Both the position numbers and the translations under genes were made by a program. Positions 26,001 through 36,800 of a stretch of 64,000 nt of DNA are shown here, one piece after another. The notes beneath the pieces were generated by a model that searched no databases, had not been told where the DNA came from, and saw only the letters and a program-made list of their open reading frames with translations. The stretch lies in contig NC_037648.1 in assembly GCF_003254395.2 (NCBI RefSeq), positions 9,860,009-9,924,008 on the forward strand, in the 5' to 3' direction. Source of the stretch: Apis mellifera (Eukaryota; Arthropoda; Insecta; Hymenoptera; Apidae). Positions within the stretch are counted from its first letter, which is position 1. Each line of letters starts with the position of its first letter.

Positions 26001-29000
26001 AAATAATTTTAATCGGTATTATTAAATTAAATATATTCTAAATATCGCGTGAAAAGTAAATTTTTCAATTATGCACGATCGAAACATTGTTACAAAAGGT
26101 TAGCAACGGTTTGCTTCTAATTTACAATCGTATCAAGCGTATTAAGAAATGTCCGGGATCGTATCGTACGCGATTCGTACGAGATTCTACTACCCTCCAC
26201 GCACTACGTACGCACGTACAAAAAGAAAATATAACCGTACTTTCATTGACACCGGATGTGATGCGCGCCTCATCGAGAATTTCGATATTCATCATCCGGA
26301 AAAGAAAGTCGGATGTCGTCCGGAACTTCCTCTGATTCGTTATTCAGCTTGCACACGATTTTTTTTTTTTTCACGCCGACACGTTCCCGATAACGAGGCA
26401 TCAAACTATCGTAATATCCTTCGTAATGATAATGCGCCTAATTCTTCGAAACTTGCCTTGGGAATGATCACCACCAAAGAGAGAGAGAGAGAAAAAGAAT
26501 TTAACATCTAACTGAACGCGGCGGCATTCGCGCCATGGACGGAATTGCACCGACGCCAAGGCGTCTGTTCGAGGAGCCCTTCGACGGTTCGAGAAATAAC
26601 CAAGAAGAAACAGAAGAGAAGTTTCGGAAACCTAGCACTCGATCTTACGAAGTTGAAACAAAGAAATGAAGTCGAAAGAAAAAAAAACCATAGCAGTGTA
26701 CTCTTTCCATCATCCACGGTTCCTGCTCTCTTCCTAATGAAATCTTGCTAGAACAATCAAGTTCCCCTACGTGAAAGCCCCTGCGTGAAACTCTATCCTA
26801 CGTAACCGTAAGATCAACACGCGGGAAAGAATAAAAGAATAATTCTTCTGCATTTAAAAACACGTACAACGAGTATCCTTATCAAAAATCTTCCTATTTC
26901 GAAGAAGTCACCCGCAAGAGCACGTATCGGCCGTGAGGAGTAAGGAGTTCGTAAGACGGGAGTCAAACTGTCGATCGTCGACAGTTGAACGAGGGTCCCG
27001 ATAAGGATACGCGGATAATTGCAGTTACGTCGCCGTCACGAGGCCGGCGGCGATAGTTCTCCACCGACTCTTATCGAGCATCTCCTCCTCACCACCTATA
27101 CCTCCACGTTACGAGCTTTCGCGTTCCGACGCTTTCCTTTGCCGTTTCTCTCTTTTTCATCTTCCTCTATTCCAATAATCCTCCAAGAGTGATCGATCAT
27201 GAAAAACGATGAGAGAAGAATGTATACGGTGCGGACTTATGCAACGGATGAGTCGGACACGCGAGCACGGTCGGAGGACGAGCGAGCGCAGGTTCAAGGG
27301 GGATAGTACTACCGTTGAGGATGCGAGTGCGACATGTGAGGATGGTAGGCGGCGTGATGGGGTGGCAGAGGCGAGGGACAGGACTGCTGATAGGGGCCAC
27401 CGGCCAGCATGGGCCCGGGACTGGAACAGGGTACCAGGTGCGAGCTCGGCGAGCCCGCGTGTGCATGCGCAATCAGGTGCGCGTGCTGCGCGTGCGAGGG
27501 TGGCGCGTGCTGCGAACCCGGCGGCGGCGGCGGCGGCGGGGGTGGCGGATGGCCAGGAGGACCTCCGGTCGGCCCGCCACCAGGATATCCGCCGTGCAGC
27601 GAGCCACCGTGCGGCGAGCCATACACCAGTTGCCTTACTTTCTGCTCGTCGTCGGCTATGTTGTAGGTCAATTCTGTCTCCTCGAACCCGGTCGCGGACA
27701 TCCTCTGGTCGCCGGAGGAACCGGAGGCGGGCGGGTCCGGGCTGTTCAGGCAGGTTTGGATCAACGCTTTCCCGGCTTCGCTCGTTATCATCGGCTGCAG
27801 TTTCCGTGTCGCGAATGTGTACACGTGGCCGGTCTCGCTTGCCACGAGCAGCATCACTTGTGTACCTGTCAATGTCGACAGCTCGTACGCCTGCAATCAG
27901 AGATGACGATTAATTAGGGATGTCTCTCTGCGATTCTTCTCGACGAGTATCTCGATCGAGTGTATTTTGTTTGAGCTTTTTCTCTCCTTCGCTCTCATTT
28001 TCTCTCTCGCTTTTCGATCGAAAACGGATTTTAAAATATTGAATCGTGAACGGATAAGTTATATTGTGAGTTAGTTATCTTAAGACATCTACTTACGAAG
28101 TTTATATTCATTTATTAAATTCAAATCTTTTTATGAAGAGTATTTTATTACTTTTTCATTGAATGTATGAATAATTGACGTGTATCACTAGAATATACTT
28201 ATTATATACTGATCGATATAAAATGCACTTATGCAAATCATAATCGTCTGTGCAATCATTAATACCACGAGTTTTCTATTAATTGAAAGCAAGAATATAC
28301 GATGAAAAATCTAAATACATAAGTAATTGTTTATATTTAGAGATATTTCGTAATAGCGTAATTATCAAGGTTTATCGAATTCCTTTTTTCTTTCTTTTTT
28401 TTTTTTTTATAGCAAAAATTGAAATTCTTACGACGATATATACCTACATTGTGTATTTAAATTGAATCTAAATTGTAGAAATTCAATTTGCTTTTAACAA
28501 GAAACTTACTGCTCGAGGGAGAACAGCACTACGACACGAAGAATTGAATAAACATAGTGAAAAGTTATGAAATCGTTGTATTTAACTTAGATTAGAATAT
28601 TGCCAGCTATATTTACAGTTGAAGAAAGTATTTTCTGTAAAAAATATTATGTAAAATAAAAATAAGTAATATTTATAATTTCCAATGAAATTCTGAATAA
28701 TTCTTCTAATCATTTTTTTGTAATTTGTAATTAAAATCGTATCTTTTAAATTTATTCCATCTATAAATATCATAAGTGACAAAAAAATGAGATTAGAATT
28801 ATATTTTTATTTTCATTTTCAATGTAGTTTTTATTATATCTAAATCGTAGTTAAAATTTAAAAAGCAGATTTTTATTACTAAATTTATATTCATATAATT
28901 CATTTTCCGATTATTATGTATCTTTAATTATTGATTGATGAGTATAAAAAAAATCGATCGATAATTATAAAAAATTTAATTATTATCTTTCTGACATATT

Positions 29001-30872
29001 ATTATAGATGTACACGTACAGATGAAGAAAGAGCTTGCTATGCAAATATTTTTAAAATTGAAGAAGATTTTTTACTTCTTTATCTCAAAATTATATATTT
29101 TTACACCTTTGAAAGTAAAAAAATCAAAATTTTGTTGCCAGTATGTAATTCTTTTAATACTACTTGTAAATTTAAATTTTAACGTTTAAATTTATACCGT
29201 TGGTTACATAATACCATTGTTTATTTTGAATTTCGTTTAAATTTTAATTTCTCTCATGAAGTTATAAAACAGTTATGTCAGTTTCGTGTCAAAACATAGC
29301 TAATTATAGAGTCCCGTCTTTAGAAAAGGGGAACAATCTATCTTTGGTTTTCTATATTCGTATGAAAGATGCACAATTTGCCTTAGGTTCTTCTACGGAT
29401 TTAGAAACACCGGCGTTTTGATCAAACAAACAAATGTAATGTAATTAAATTGACGTTAAAATTAAAAAAAAATCTATCGTGAAAAAAAATTTCAAGTTAT
29501 TTTTGATATTATATTTATTAAATTACTCTTTCTTTCCTTTTTCTTTTTAAATAAAAAAAAAAAAAAAACATTATTTTATACTTATACTCAATATGAATGA
29601 AAATGAAAAAATTCTAATCATTAATAATGAAAACAAAATTAAAACATATTAAGATATATTAAGATATTTTTATAATGAAAGAACATTCATTACTGAAATA
29701 TAAAATACAATGTTAATATTATCTATTATAAATAATTCATTATAATTATTCATAAAATTGATTCAGAAAACGAAATTTTAATACAAAAGAGGAACGAAAA
29801 ATTATATAATTTTCTAACAAATATAAAGTTTTATCATATAATTACAACTTCTAAATATAATATCATACAACATCGAATGATAACTATATAAATATAAATA
29901 ATATAAAATTAATTACAGTTGATTCGTAAAAGGAATCGTATAATGATTATTAAAATTTCTCACGAATTCGTTTTTGTAATATCAAAGATATAACTAGCGT
30001 GCGATTGTTTTGTTCAGTGTATTTTAATCCAAAATACATTATTGATATACAAATGCACGATAGCGAAAGCACAATTGTCACTCATAAATCGCGCGCTCGC
30101 AAAAGTCATCGGCATATGTTTGATTTGCGCAATCCACGCAACCACACATCGATAATACACGTTTCTCTTTGTTCTTATGTGTCACACGTGAAAGCTAACT
30201 TTTCATTTGCAGCTTGTTTTATGTATTTTCTTATCTCGTATGAATACACTTGAAACATCACATTAGCTATACAACAATTAATAATCACACTAGAAATAAT
30301 TGATTTCAATGATAATTTAATTGATTGATTATCGACGAATCCAATACACTGTGTTTATATTAACAAAAAATAAGCTGACAAGTTAGCCGAATACGAACCT
30401 TCTTCATAATTCCAGTTTTCCTCTTGGAGAAGGTAGTGTACCTTCGTAGTTTATTATCGATGTACTCCATTTTAATTTTGACCCGTCCTTTGGTCTTTTT
30501 ACCATTTGAGGGAGGTGACTTTTTCGGTTGACCCAAACTTGTAAATGATTCCTCAAGATTATCAGGAACACAATCAGTAGACATTGACATGCCTTGTTGT
30601 TGCGAAAGAGCTTGCCGTGCATTGCTGTCATCGTAACAAACGTCCGAAGTGGTCCTCTTGATACCCCTTTGTACAGATCCCACGCCGGCGTTCGGTGCGC
30701 CTGCAGCGGCTGCCGCGGCCATCATGGTGGCGCCACCGCGGCTTATTTGAGAAGTAAGTTGGGAGGTGGACGGTCGGCCGTACATTTCCGAGCCAGCGTC
30801 GCTGCCTATCATCCCCATGCTGTATCCAAGACTTGCGTACCGACTATCTCTTCCGCCGCTAGGGTTGTCCAT
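15250..30872 (-). CDS. bs: Serum response factor (blistered), MADS-box transcription factor, 494 aa
   Basis: Coding exons are 30872-30399, 27890-27313, 20902-20890 (13-nt microexon), 17675-17570, 15836-15732 and 15458-15250. Together they make 1485 nt with all phases consistent. SRF binds CArG boxes as a dimer and, with TCF or MRTF partners, drives immediate-early, muscle and cytoskeletal genes; the fly orthologue shapes tracheal terminal cells and wing intervein tissue. The MADS box starts at about residue 129 (GRVKIKMEYIDNKLRRYTTF, then SKRKTGIMKK) and is split by an intron right before AYELSTLTGTQVMLLVAS. The SAM extension includes QRMSATGFEETELTY, as in vertebrates. The N-terminus has an Ala run; exon 2 has Gly/Pro/His-rich stretches with a run of ten prolines. 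The last exons carry QMPQTVIYSPSPGVLLG and FITIPLNVAM, typical of the activation region. The start is the first in-frame ATG. The stop (TGA 15250-15252) overlaps a perfect donor GTGAGT, so another 3' end is possible. Confidence 0.93.
15837..17569. other. SRF intron with purine/pyrimidine-rich tracts
   Basis: Holds a long plus-strand purine tract at about 16270-16550 (poly-A/G with G runs), a (TCGC)n run and a pyrimidine-rich stretch to about 16860. Several long open frames here (for example 16404-16904 plus) are products of these biased tracts and not genes. Confidence 0.6.
16843..16864. repeat. (TCGC)n tetranucleotide microsatellite
   Basis: About five and a half tandem TCGC units, CpG-bearing, inside a C/T-rich block of an SRF intron. 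Confidence 0.85.
18446..18455. promoter_or_regulatory. Perfect intronic CArG box
   Basis: CCTTATATGG matches CC(A/T)6GG exactly. It lies in the GC-rich core of an SRF intron, just after a 6-bp hairpin GCGCGA/TCGCGC (18427-18432 and 18439-18444). A single match can arise by chance in DNA of this composition. Confidence 0.35.
20085..20218. repeat. Pyrimidine-rich simple-sequence block (CT/TTC/CCCT)
   Basis: About 130 bp of almost uninterrupted C/T on the plus strand inside the SRF intron, next to the microexon-proximal side. Polypurine on the transcribed strand. Confidence 0.8.
20890..20902 (-). other. bs: Predicted 13-nt SRF microexon
   Basis: Exon 2 ends in phase 2 (CAACG|GTAGTA) whereas the exon at 17675 can only be read as protein in phase 0. 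The minus-strand sequence CCTTTCAG|CATAACTTACAAG|GTAGGT supplies exactly the missing phase. Its 13 bases complete the Arg codon and add Ile-Thr-Tyr-Lys before Glu-Asp-Gly. The flanking pyrimidine tract, AG and GTAGGT donor are all good. Confidence 0.7.
21791..21828. repeat. (TAA)n trinucleotide microsatellite
   Basis: About twelve tandem TAA units in an SRF intron. Confidence 0.9.
21906..21934. repeat. Poly-T homopolymer, 29 nt
   Basis: Uninterrupted T run on the plus strand in the SRF intron. It has no target-site duplication or element body attached that I can see. Confidence 0.9.
25611..25628. repeat. (CG)n dinucleotide repeat
   Basis: Nine CG units in a row, unusual in such AT-rich DNA. 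Alternating CG is a classic Z-DNA-forming sequence and a potential methylation target. Confidence 0.9.
27891..30398. other. First coding intron of SRF
   Basis: 2.5 kb intron splitting the MADS box (IMKK | AYEL). The exon-1-proximal part is AT-rich with poly-A and poly-T runs; the end near exon 2 is less so. No additional exon, RNA gene or conserved motif was recognised. Confidence 0.6.
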
Positions 30873-31315
30873 TACGGACTCGCACACATTTATTCCCTTT
30901 CCCTCGGCCCTTCTCCGCCACGGAATCGCGAAAACTCGGCGCAATGTTTCCCACGTGATCAACCATCTAGAGGAACACGGGACAACAACGCGCACTGCAC
31001 GAGCGCTCCCCGCGAACTGAATGCGCGCAGAGTATCGTAACTTGACCTACGTGCTAACACGGTGCCTCCGTATGTTTCTGCGCAGCTGTTACCCCCACCA
31101 ACTTCCACGTACGCGGTAAAAAAGTAGTCCACTCAATCGAAATAGAGTTTCTCGGAAGAAGATCTTTAAAAATTTCTTCGTAGAAAAATAAAAATTATCC
31201 TGGGGATTTTGAATTCACCGATAAATATCTTTTGCGTGACTTGAATATTCCAAAATTTACGGCAAAAAGATTGCGCGGAGTGGTACAAGAATCAACGAGA
31301 GGGCGTCCCCGGCTG

Positions 31316-31366
31316 CCATATTTAGAAGTAGACGTTACCATATTAGGAAAAGTTTGCCAAATATGG
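31316..31366. promoter_or_regulatory. CArG-box cluster upstream of the SRF gene
   Basis: Two perfect CC(A/T)6GG sites, CCATATTAGG (31338-31347) and CCAAATATGG (31357-31366), lie 19 bp apart start to start. A one-mismatch site CCATATTTAG (31316-31325) precedes them. The cluster is about 445-495 bp upstream of the SRF start codon. The first site equals the core of the mammalian c-fos serum response element and abuts a GGAA Ets-type core. SRF promoters in vertebrates carry CArG boxes and are autoregulated, so an SRF feedback element is the natural reading. Confidence 0.65.
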
Positions 31367-31549
31367 TGAACAGAGGTGGTCCTTCCTTTTCAAATGATCA
31401 CTCGGCGCGCCGGGACAAAACACCAATCCAACTGACAGTAGCGTTTCCTGCACGCCTCTCCCCTCCCCCACCTTTCTTTTACCGGTATGTCCTTCCTATT
31501 TCTATATGCTTACTGAACATACGGCTGATAAGCAATTCTGTGTCTTGAT

Positions 31550-32046
31550 TCGCTATTTCTTATAAAGTATTTTGAAATTTTTGTACTACTTTCATCAACA
31601 TTTGTTTACGTAGATCGATTTTTTATTTTTTGTTTATGATATGATCAAGAGTTAACAACAATGAAAACATTAATCCTTTTCGTAAGACATAAAATGTTTA
31701 ACTATATCTTATATTGAAGTATTATTTAAATATTATAATTACTATTGTAATATTATTAATTTAGATTAATTTTGATAAATGTCTAATTAAAATTATTATA
31801 TAAATTACAAATGTATAAATTATGTTTTAATATTTGTATTCAAAATTATGTATTTATTAAAAATTTTAATTAATTTTAGAATTATTATAAAATTGAATAT
31901 TACTATGAGAAAGCATTCAAATTTAATTATATATATATATATTTTTTTATTTTACATAAAAATCATTTGTAATTGTAAACATTTACATCTATTATAAAAA
32001 TTAATATATATATATATATATTATTATATATAAATATTATATATAA

Positions 32047-32086
<40 letters not shown>

Positions 32087-32528
32087 AATTTGTTGCATTC
32101 TTTCTAAACCAATATAATCCATAAAAGAATAATATGTGTATATATATAATTATATTTTTTTATTATAAATCATTAATATTTTATTTATAATATTATTATT
32201 AATATAAAATCATAAATATAAAAATCAATATTCAAAATAATATAATTTTGTTAAATTTATATATATATTTTAATTTTTAATATATAAGAAATTTTTTACA
32301 ATTATATATATTATTTTGAAATAAAATATACAAAAATCACATATACAAAATAAAGATATTAGATTTTTATTAAAATACTATAATTTTATACTTATATTTT
32401 AATATATTATTACATTATACACAAGATAAAGTATATACAAATTAAAGATATAATATATAAATTAATAACTAATTAATAAAAATATTATTATATATTTTGT
32501 CATAATTTTTTTCTTATTAAAATGAAAT
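31550..32528. other. AT-rich spacer between SRF promoter and MED29 3' end
   Basis: Extremely AT-rich with TA arrays (about 32050-32082). It presumably includes the MED29 3' UTR. No gene visible. Confidence 0.6.
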
Positions 32529-33766
32529 TCATTCACCTGATGCTATTGATTGTGCAGCAGAAACTAAAGTATCATGAACTTCACGAGCATATGCAACCTG
32601 AGCTCTTACAGTCATTAAAAATTGAGGATATGTTAAAGCTTCTTGAGTACCAACAGTATCAGTACGTTGTGGCATGACAGGTACTGGAAGATACCTTAGA
32701 GAACTAGAATTTTGCGATGTACATTCTATTGAAGTTTTTAAATGTAATTCTATTTGGTCACAAATGGAATAAAACTCTTCTATATTTTTATTGAATCTAT
32801 GATCTGGCTGATCAATACCACCTTTTAGAGATCCAACATCTACTAAACTATTTTGATGTAATGTATGTGCTGCAGTTTTAAGAGCTATGGCCAATGAATC
32901 TCTTAATGATACAATTAACGATTTAACTTTAGAAATATTATCAAGTTTTTCTTGAGTTTGTTGTTGCTGTTGTTGTTGCTGTTGCTGTTGAACCTGTGTC
33001 TGTTGTGTTTGTTGTGGATTTTGAGGAAGTTGAGCATTTACAGACTGTGTCATTTGTCCTACACCAATTGCTCCTGGTTGTTGAATTGGAGGAATATTCA
33101 TAATGATCCTAATAACATAATAATTTAAAAAAAAATGTATTATATATAATAGTAACTTATTAAAAATTATTAATTAATTATTAACTGGCTAAACAAATTT
33201 ATTATATTTTATTTCATATAATATAATTTTTATGATTTATTAAATTTATATCTATGTAGTAACCTTATATTATATCTAATACAATATAAATATTTGTTTT
33301 ATTTTTAACTTCAATGAAATCTCGAAATATTTTACATTGATTAAAAAAAATAATTTTTTTTGTATAATTTTTACCTTTTATATTATTGTGTTTTAAAAAA
33401 TAAACAGAACTTTTAACTTTATTTTAAAATATTTTAAAACCGAAACATAAATAAATTGAGACACTATTTAATATAACACAAGATGTTAGAAAAGACATCT
33501 TAAAATATCACTAGATCGCAAAATGATATTTTACTAGAAATTCTTTAGTAATATTTCAATTTTATATTTTTATTATACACATATTCACATTATTTTAAAA
33601 TAATTCAAAAACAATAATATTAATAATTTAATATTATATAAAAGATTTGTATAAAATTTTTTTAATGAATTTTGGAACTTATATAAAAAAAGATAAAATC
33701 GTAGATTAGTATTTTCATTGTATATCTGCCCAAATAAAATATATAAACATACCGGTTATTCTTCAT
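32529..33766 (-). CDS. MED29: Mediator complex subunit 29 (intersex), 190-197 aa
   Basis: The main exon is 33108-32529. It encodes a Gln/Pro-rich N-terminus (runs of Q separated by T and V), then the MED29 core: VKSLIVSLRDSLAIALKTAA, FNKNIEEFYSICDQIELHL, and LTYPQFLMTVRAQVAYAREV ending SIASGE. MED29 sits in the tail/upper-middle part of Mediator and links activators to RNA polymerase II; the fly homologue intersex works with doublesex in female differentiation. The ATG at 33101 gives 190 aa. However, an upstream exon (33766-33753, ATGAAGAATAACCG|GTATGT) joins the acceptor at 33109-33110 in frame and adds MKNNRI-I, giving 197 aa; that longer form is annotated here. The last codons overlap a GTGAAT donor-like sequence. 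It is head to head with SMC2. Confidence 0.93.
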
Positions 33767-33844
33767 GATTTGAATTTGCAGTTTTGTTTATCAGCTTAAG
33801 TGTGATTAAAATAATATTTTCAATTTTATTTACTTAATTTCATA
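33767..33844. promoter_or_regulatory. Compact bidirectional MED29/SMC2 promoter
   Basis: Only 78 bp separate the predicted MED29 upstream ATG (minus) from the SMC2 ATG (plus). Transcription start sites of the two genes must therefore overlap or nearly touch. No TATA box with normal spacing is evident; the region is AT-rich throughout. Confidence 0.5.
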
Positions 33845-36800
33845 ATGTATATAAAATCTATGGTATTAGAAGGATTTAAATCGTACGGAAAAAGAATCGA
33901 AATAAATGATTTCAATAAAGAATTCAACGCAATCACAGGATTTAATGGTAGTGGGAAATCAAACATTCTTGATGCAATATGTTTTGTTTTAGGTATATCG
34001 AACCTTGGACAGGTAATACATTATATTTTATATATTTTTAATATAATATTACAATTGTAAAAAACCCAATATTTTTATTTTTTAAAACAATTATATTTTC
34101 ATTGATAGAATGAAATGAGTTACATGAAAATATATGACAAATATACTTATTAATATTACTTAAGCATTAAATATAAAATTTATATCAAAACAGAATAACA
34201 AAAACAATTTAGATTGTTTAAAAATAAGAAAATATTTTTTATTTTTTTAGGTACGTGCAACATCATTACAAGACTTGGTTTATAAATCTGGTCAAGCAGG
34301 TATAAAAAAAGCTAGTGTTACTATAACATTTGATAATAGAGATAGAGATTCATCTCCTATGGGATATGAACATCATGAAGAGATAATAGTTACAAGACAA
34401 GTTGTGATTGGTGGTAAAAATAAATATTTGATCAATGGATCTAATGTACAAAATAAACGTGTCCAAGATATGTTTTGTTCTGTTCAATTAAATGTAAATA
34501 ATCCACATTTTTTGATAATGCAAGGAAGAATTACAAAAGTTTTAAATATGAAACCTGTAGAAATTTTATCAATGATAGAAGAAGCTGCAGGTACTCGAAT
34601 GTATGAAAGTAAAAAAGAAGCTGCTTTAAAAACTATAGAAAAAAAAGATAGTAAATTAAAGGAAATAAATGATGTATGATTCAATTTTTAAATTTTTTGT
34701 AATTTATTATTAATATATTTATTATTATTATATAATTTAATTAAAACTAAATAAATTTCAGATTTTGAAAAATGAAATTGGTCCAAGATTATCAAAACTT
34801 AAAGAAGAAAAAATACAATATGTTGAATTTCAACGTATAGAAAGAGAATTAGAACATTGTAAAAGAGTTTGTCTAGCATGGAGATATGTCACAGCTTTAA
34901 ATGAAAGTCAGAATGCAGAAGAAAATGCTCAAATTGTTAGAAATAAAATAGAAGAAAAAACAAAAAGCATTAATGATGGTGAAGAGGAACTTAAAAATAT
35001 AGAAAAAGAATACGATGAAATAGCTAAAAAAAAAGATGTAGTATGTATTTTAATTATATAAAAAAATATTTTTATATTTATATTTTTTTTTAATTACAAT
35101 ACTTTTTTTTATATTTTATATATATATATATTTTTTTCATATGATATAGGAAACAGGAGCTCAATTAGAAACTTTGGATAATGAATTAAAAGAAGCAGAA
35201 AAAAAACAATGTAAATTAACAGCTGAATTTAATAGCAATGAAGAAAATATTAAAGCTGCTAAAAAAGCAATAGAACAATTAAAAATTAATATAGCTGATG
35301 ATGAAAATATTTTTGTAGCAAAACAAAAAGAATATGCTAAAGTTGAAGATCTTTTTAAAATGTTAAAAGAGACAGATGAACAGGATTGTAAAGCAGTATT
35401 ATTTGCACAAGAAAAATTTCAAAAAATTAGTTCTGGCTTATTAGAAAATCAAGATGGTGAAAATGCAACATTGGAACAGCAATTAATAAATACTAAGCAG
35501 ACTTTATCAGAAGCACAAACGCAACGTAAACAATGTGAAATGACATTAAATCATAATAGAGAGCAACTGAAGAGAAAAAAAATAGAATTAAAAAACACTG
35601 GAGATGAATACAAAAAATATACTAAAGATCTTGAAAATAAAGAAAAAGAAGTAAAAAATTTAGAAAATGAATTGAAAAAATTAAATTACAAAGATGGATA
35701 TATGGAAGAACTTAAAGAACAAAGATATAAATTAAGAAATGAAATATTAACATTAGAAGAAGAAATAGATCATTTTGAATCAAAATATCCTCAAATTAGA
35801 TTTGAATATCAAAAGCCTGATTCTAATTTTAATCATAATTCGGTAAAAGGAGTTGTATGTAAATTAATTACAGTTAAAGATAAAAATGCAGCATATGCAT
35901 TGGATATTGCTGCAGGAGGAAAGGTATTTTGATTTTTTTATGACATTTATTTTTTAAATAATATTATTAATCTATATATTTCAAATTTAATATTCAATCC
36001 TTAATATTTCAGTTATATAATATAGTAGTAGATACAGAAATGACTAGTAAGAAAATACTTCAACATGGTCAATTACAAAAACGTGTAACTATTATTCCTT
36101 TAAATAAAGTAGGAGGCAAATCTATGGATAATCAATTAATTCATTTAGCACAGAAAATAGGTGGTATAGAAAATGTTCGACCAGCTTTGTCTCTCATAGA
36201 TTTTCCAGAAGAAACTAGATCTGCTATGACATGGATTTTTGGACAAATCTTCATTTGTAAAGATATTGAAATTGCTAAAAAAATAGCATTTCATGATAAT
36301 ATAATGAAAAAATGTGTCACTTTAGAAGGAGATGTTGTTGATCCTGCTGGTATTTTATCTGGTGGTGCACCATTAAAAACTGGATCAGTTCTTTTAAAAT
36401 TAGATGAATTAAAAGATATACAAAATAAATTAAATACCAAACAAAAGACTCTTCAAAATATTGAAACAACATTAATGAATGTAAACAATATTGCTGAAAA
36501 ATATACTTCATTAAAACAAACATTTGATTTACGAAATTATGAAATTAGTATGGTGAAACAAAAATTAGAACAAACAGAATATTATAAAATAAAAGAGGAG
36601 GTATATATAAATAATAAATATGATTTGAAATCAATTTAGAAAAATTAATAAAATAATTAATAATATAAAATAATTATTAAATATTATAAAATAATTAATA
36701 AAATATATAATAATATATATATAACATATATATAATATATATAAAATAATGTAATGTATAATATAAATTTTTTTACAGATAGATTCATTAGAAAAAAATA

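Larger units (their letters stand above)
20903..27312. other. Large SRF intron rich in simple repeats
   Basis: 6.4 kb between exon 2 and the microexon. It contains many T and A homopolymers (22-29 nt at 21906-21934 and 24361-24384), TA runs, a (TAA)n array, a (CG)n array and a hairpin TTGTCGTATAA/TTATACGACAA at 24678-24701. No coding exon other than those of SRF was identified. Confidence 0.6.

Noticed and set aside
27209..27917. Long plus-strand open frames (up to 234 codons) opposite SRF exon 2
   Set aside because: Antisense shadows of a GC-rich, Pro/Gly/His-coding exon; the minus-strand frame carries the SRF SAM extension.
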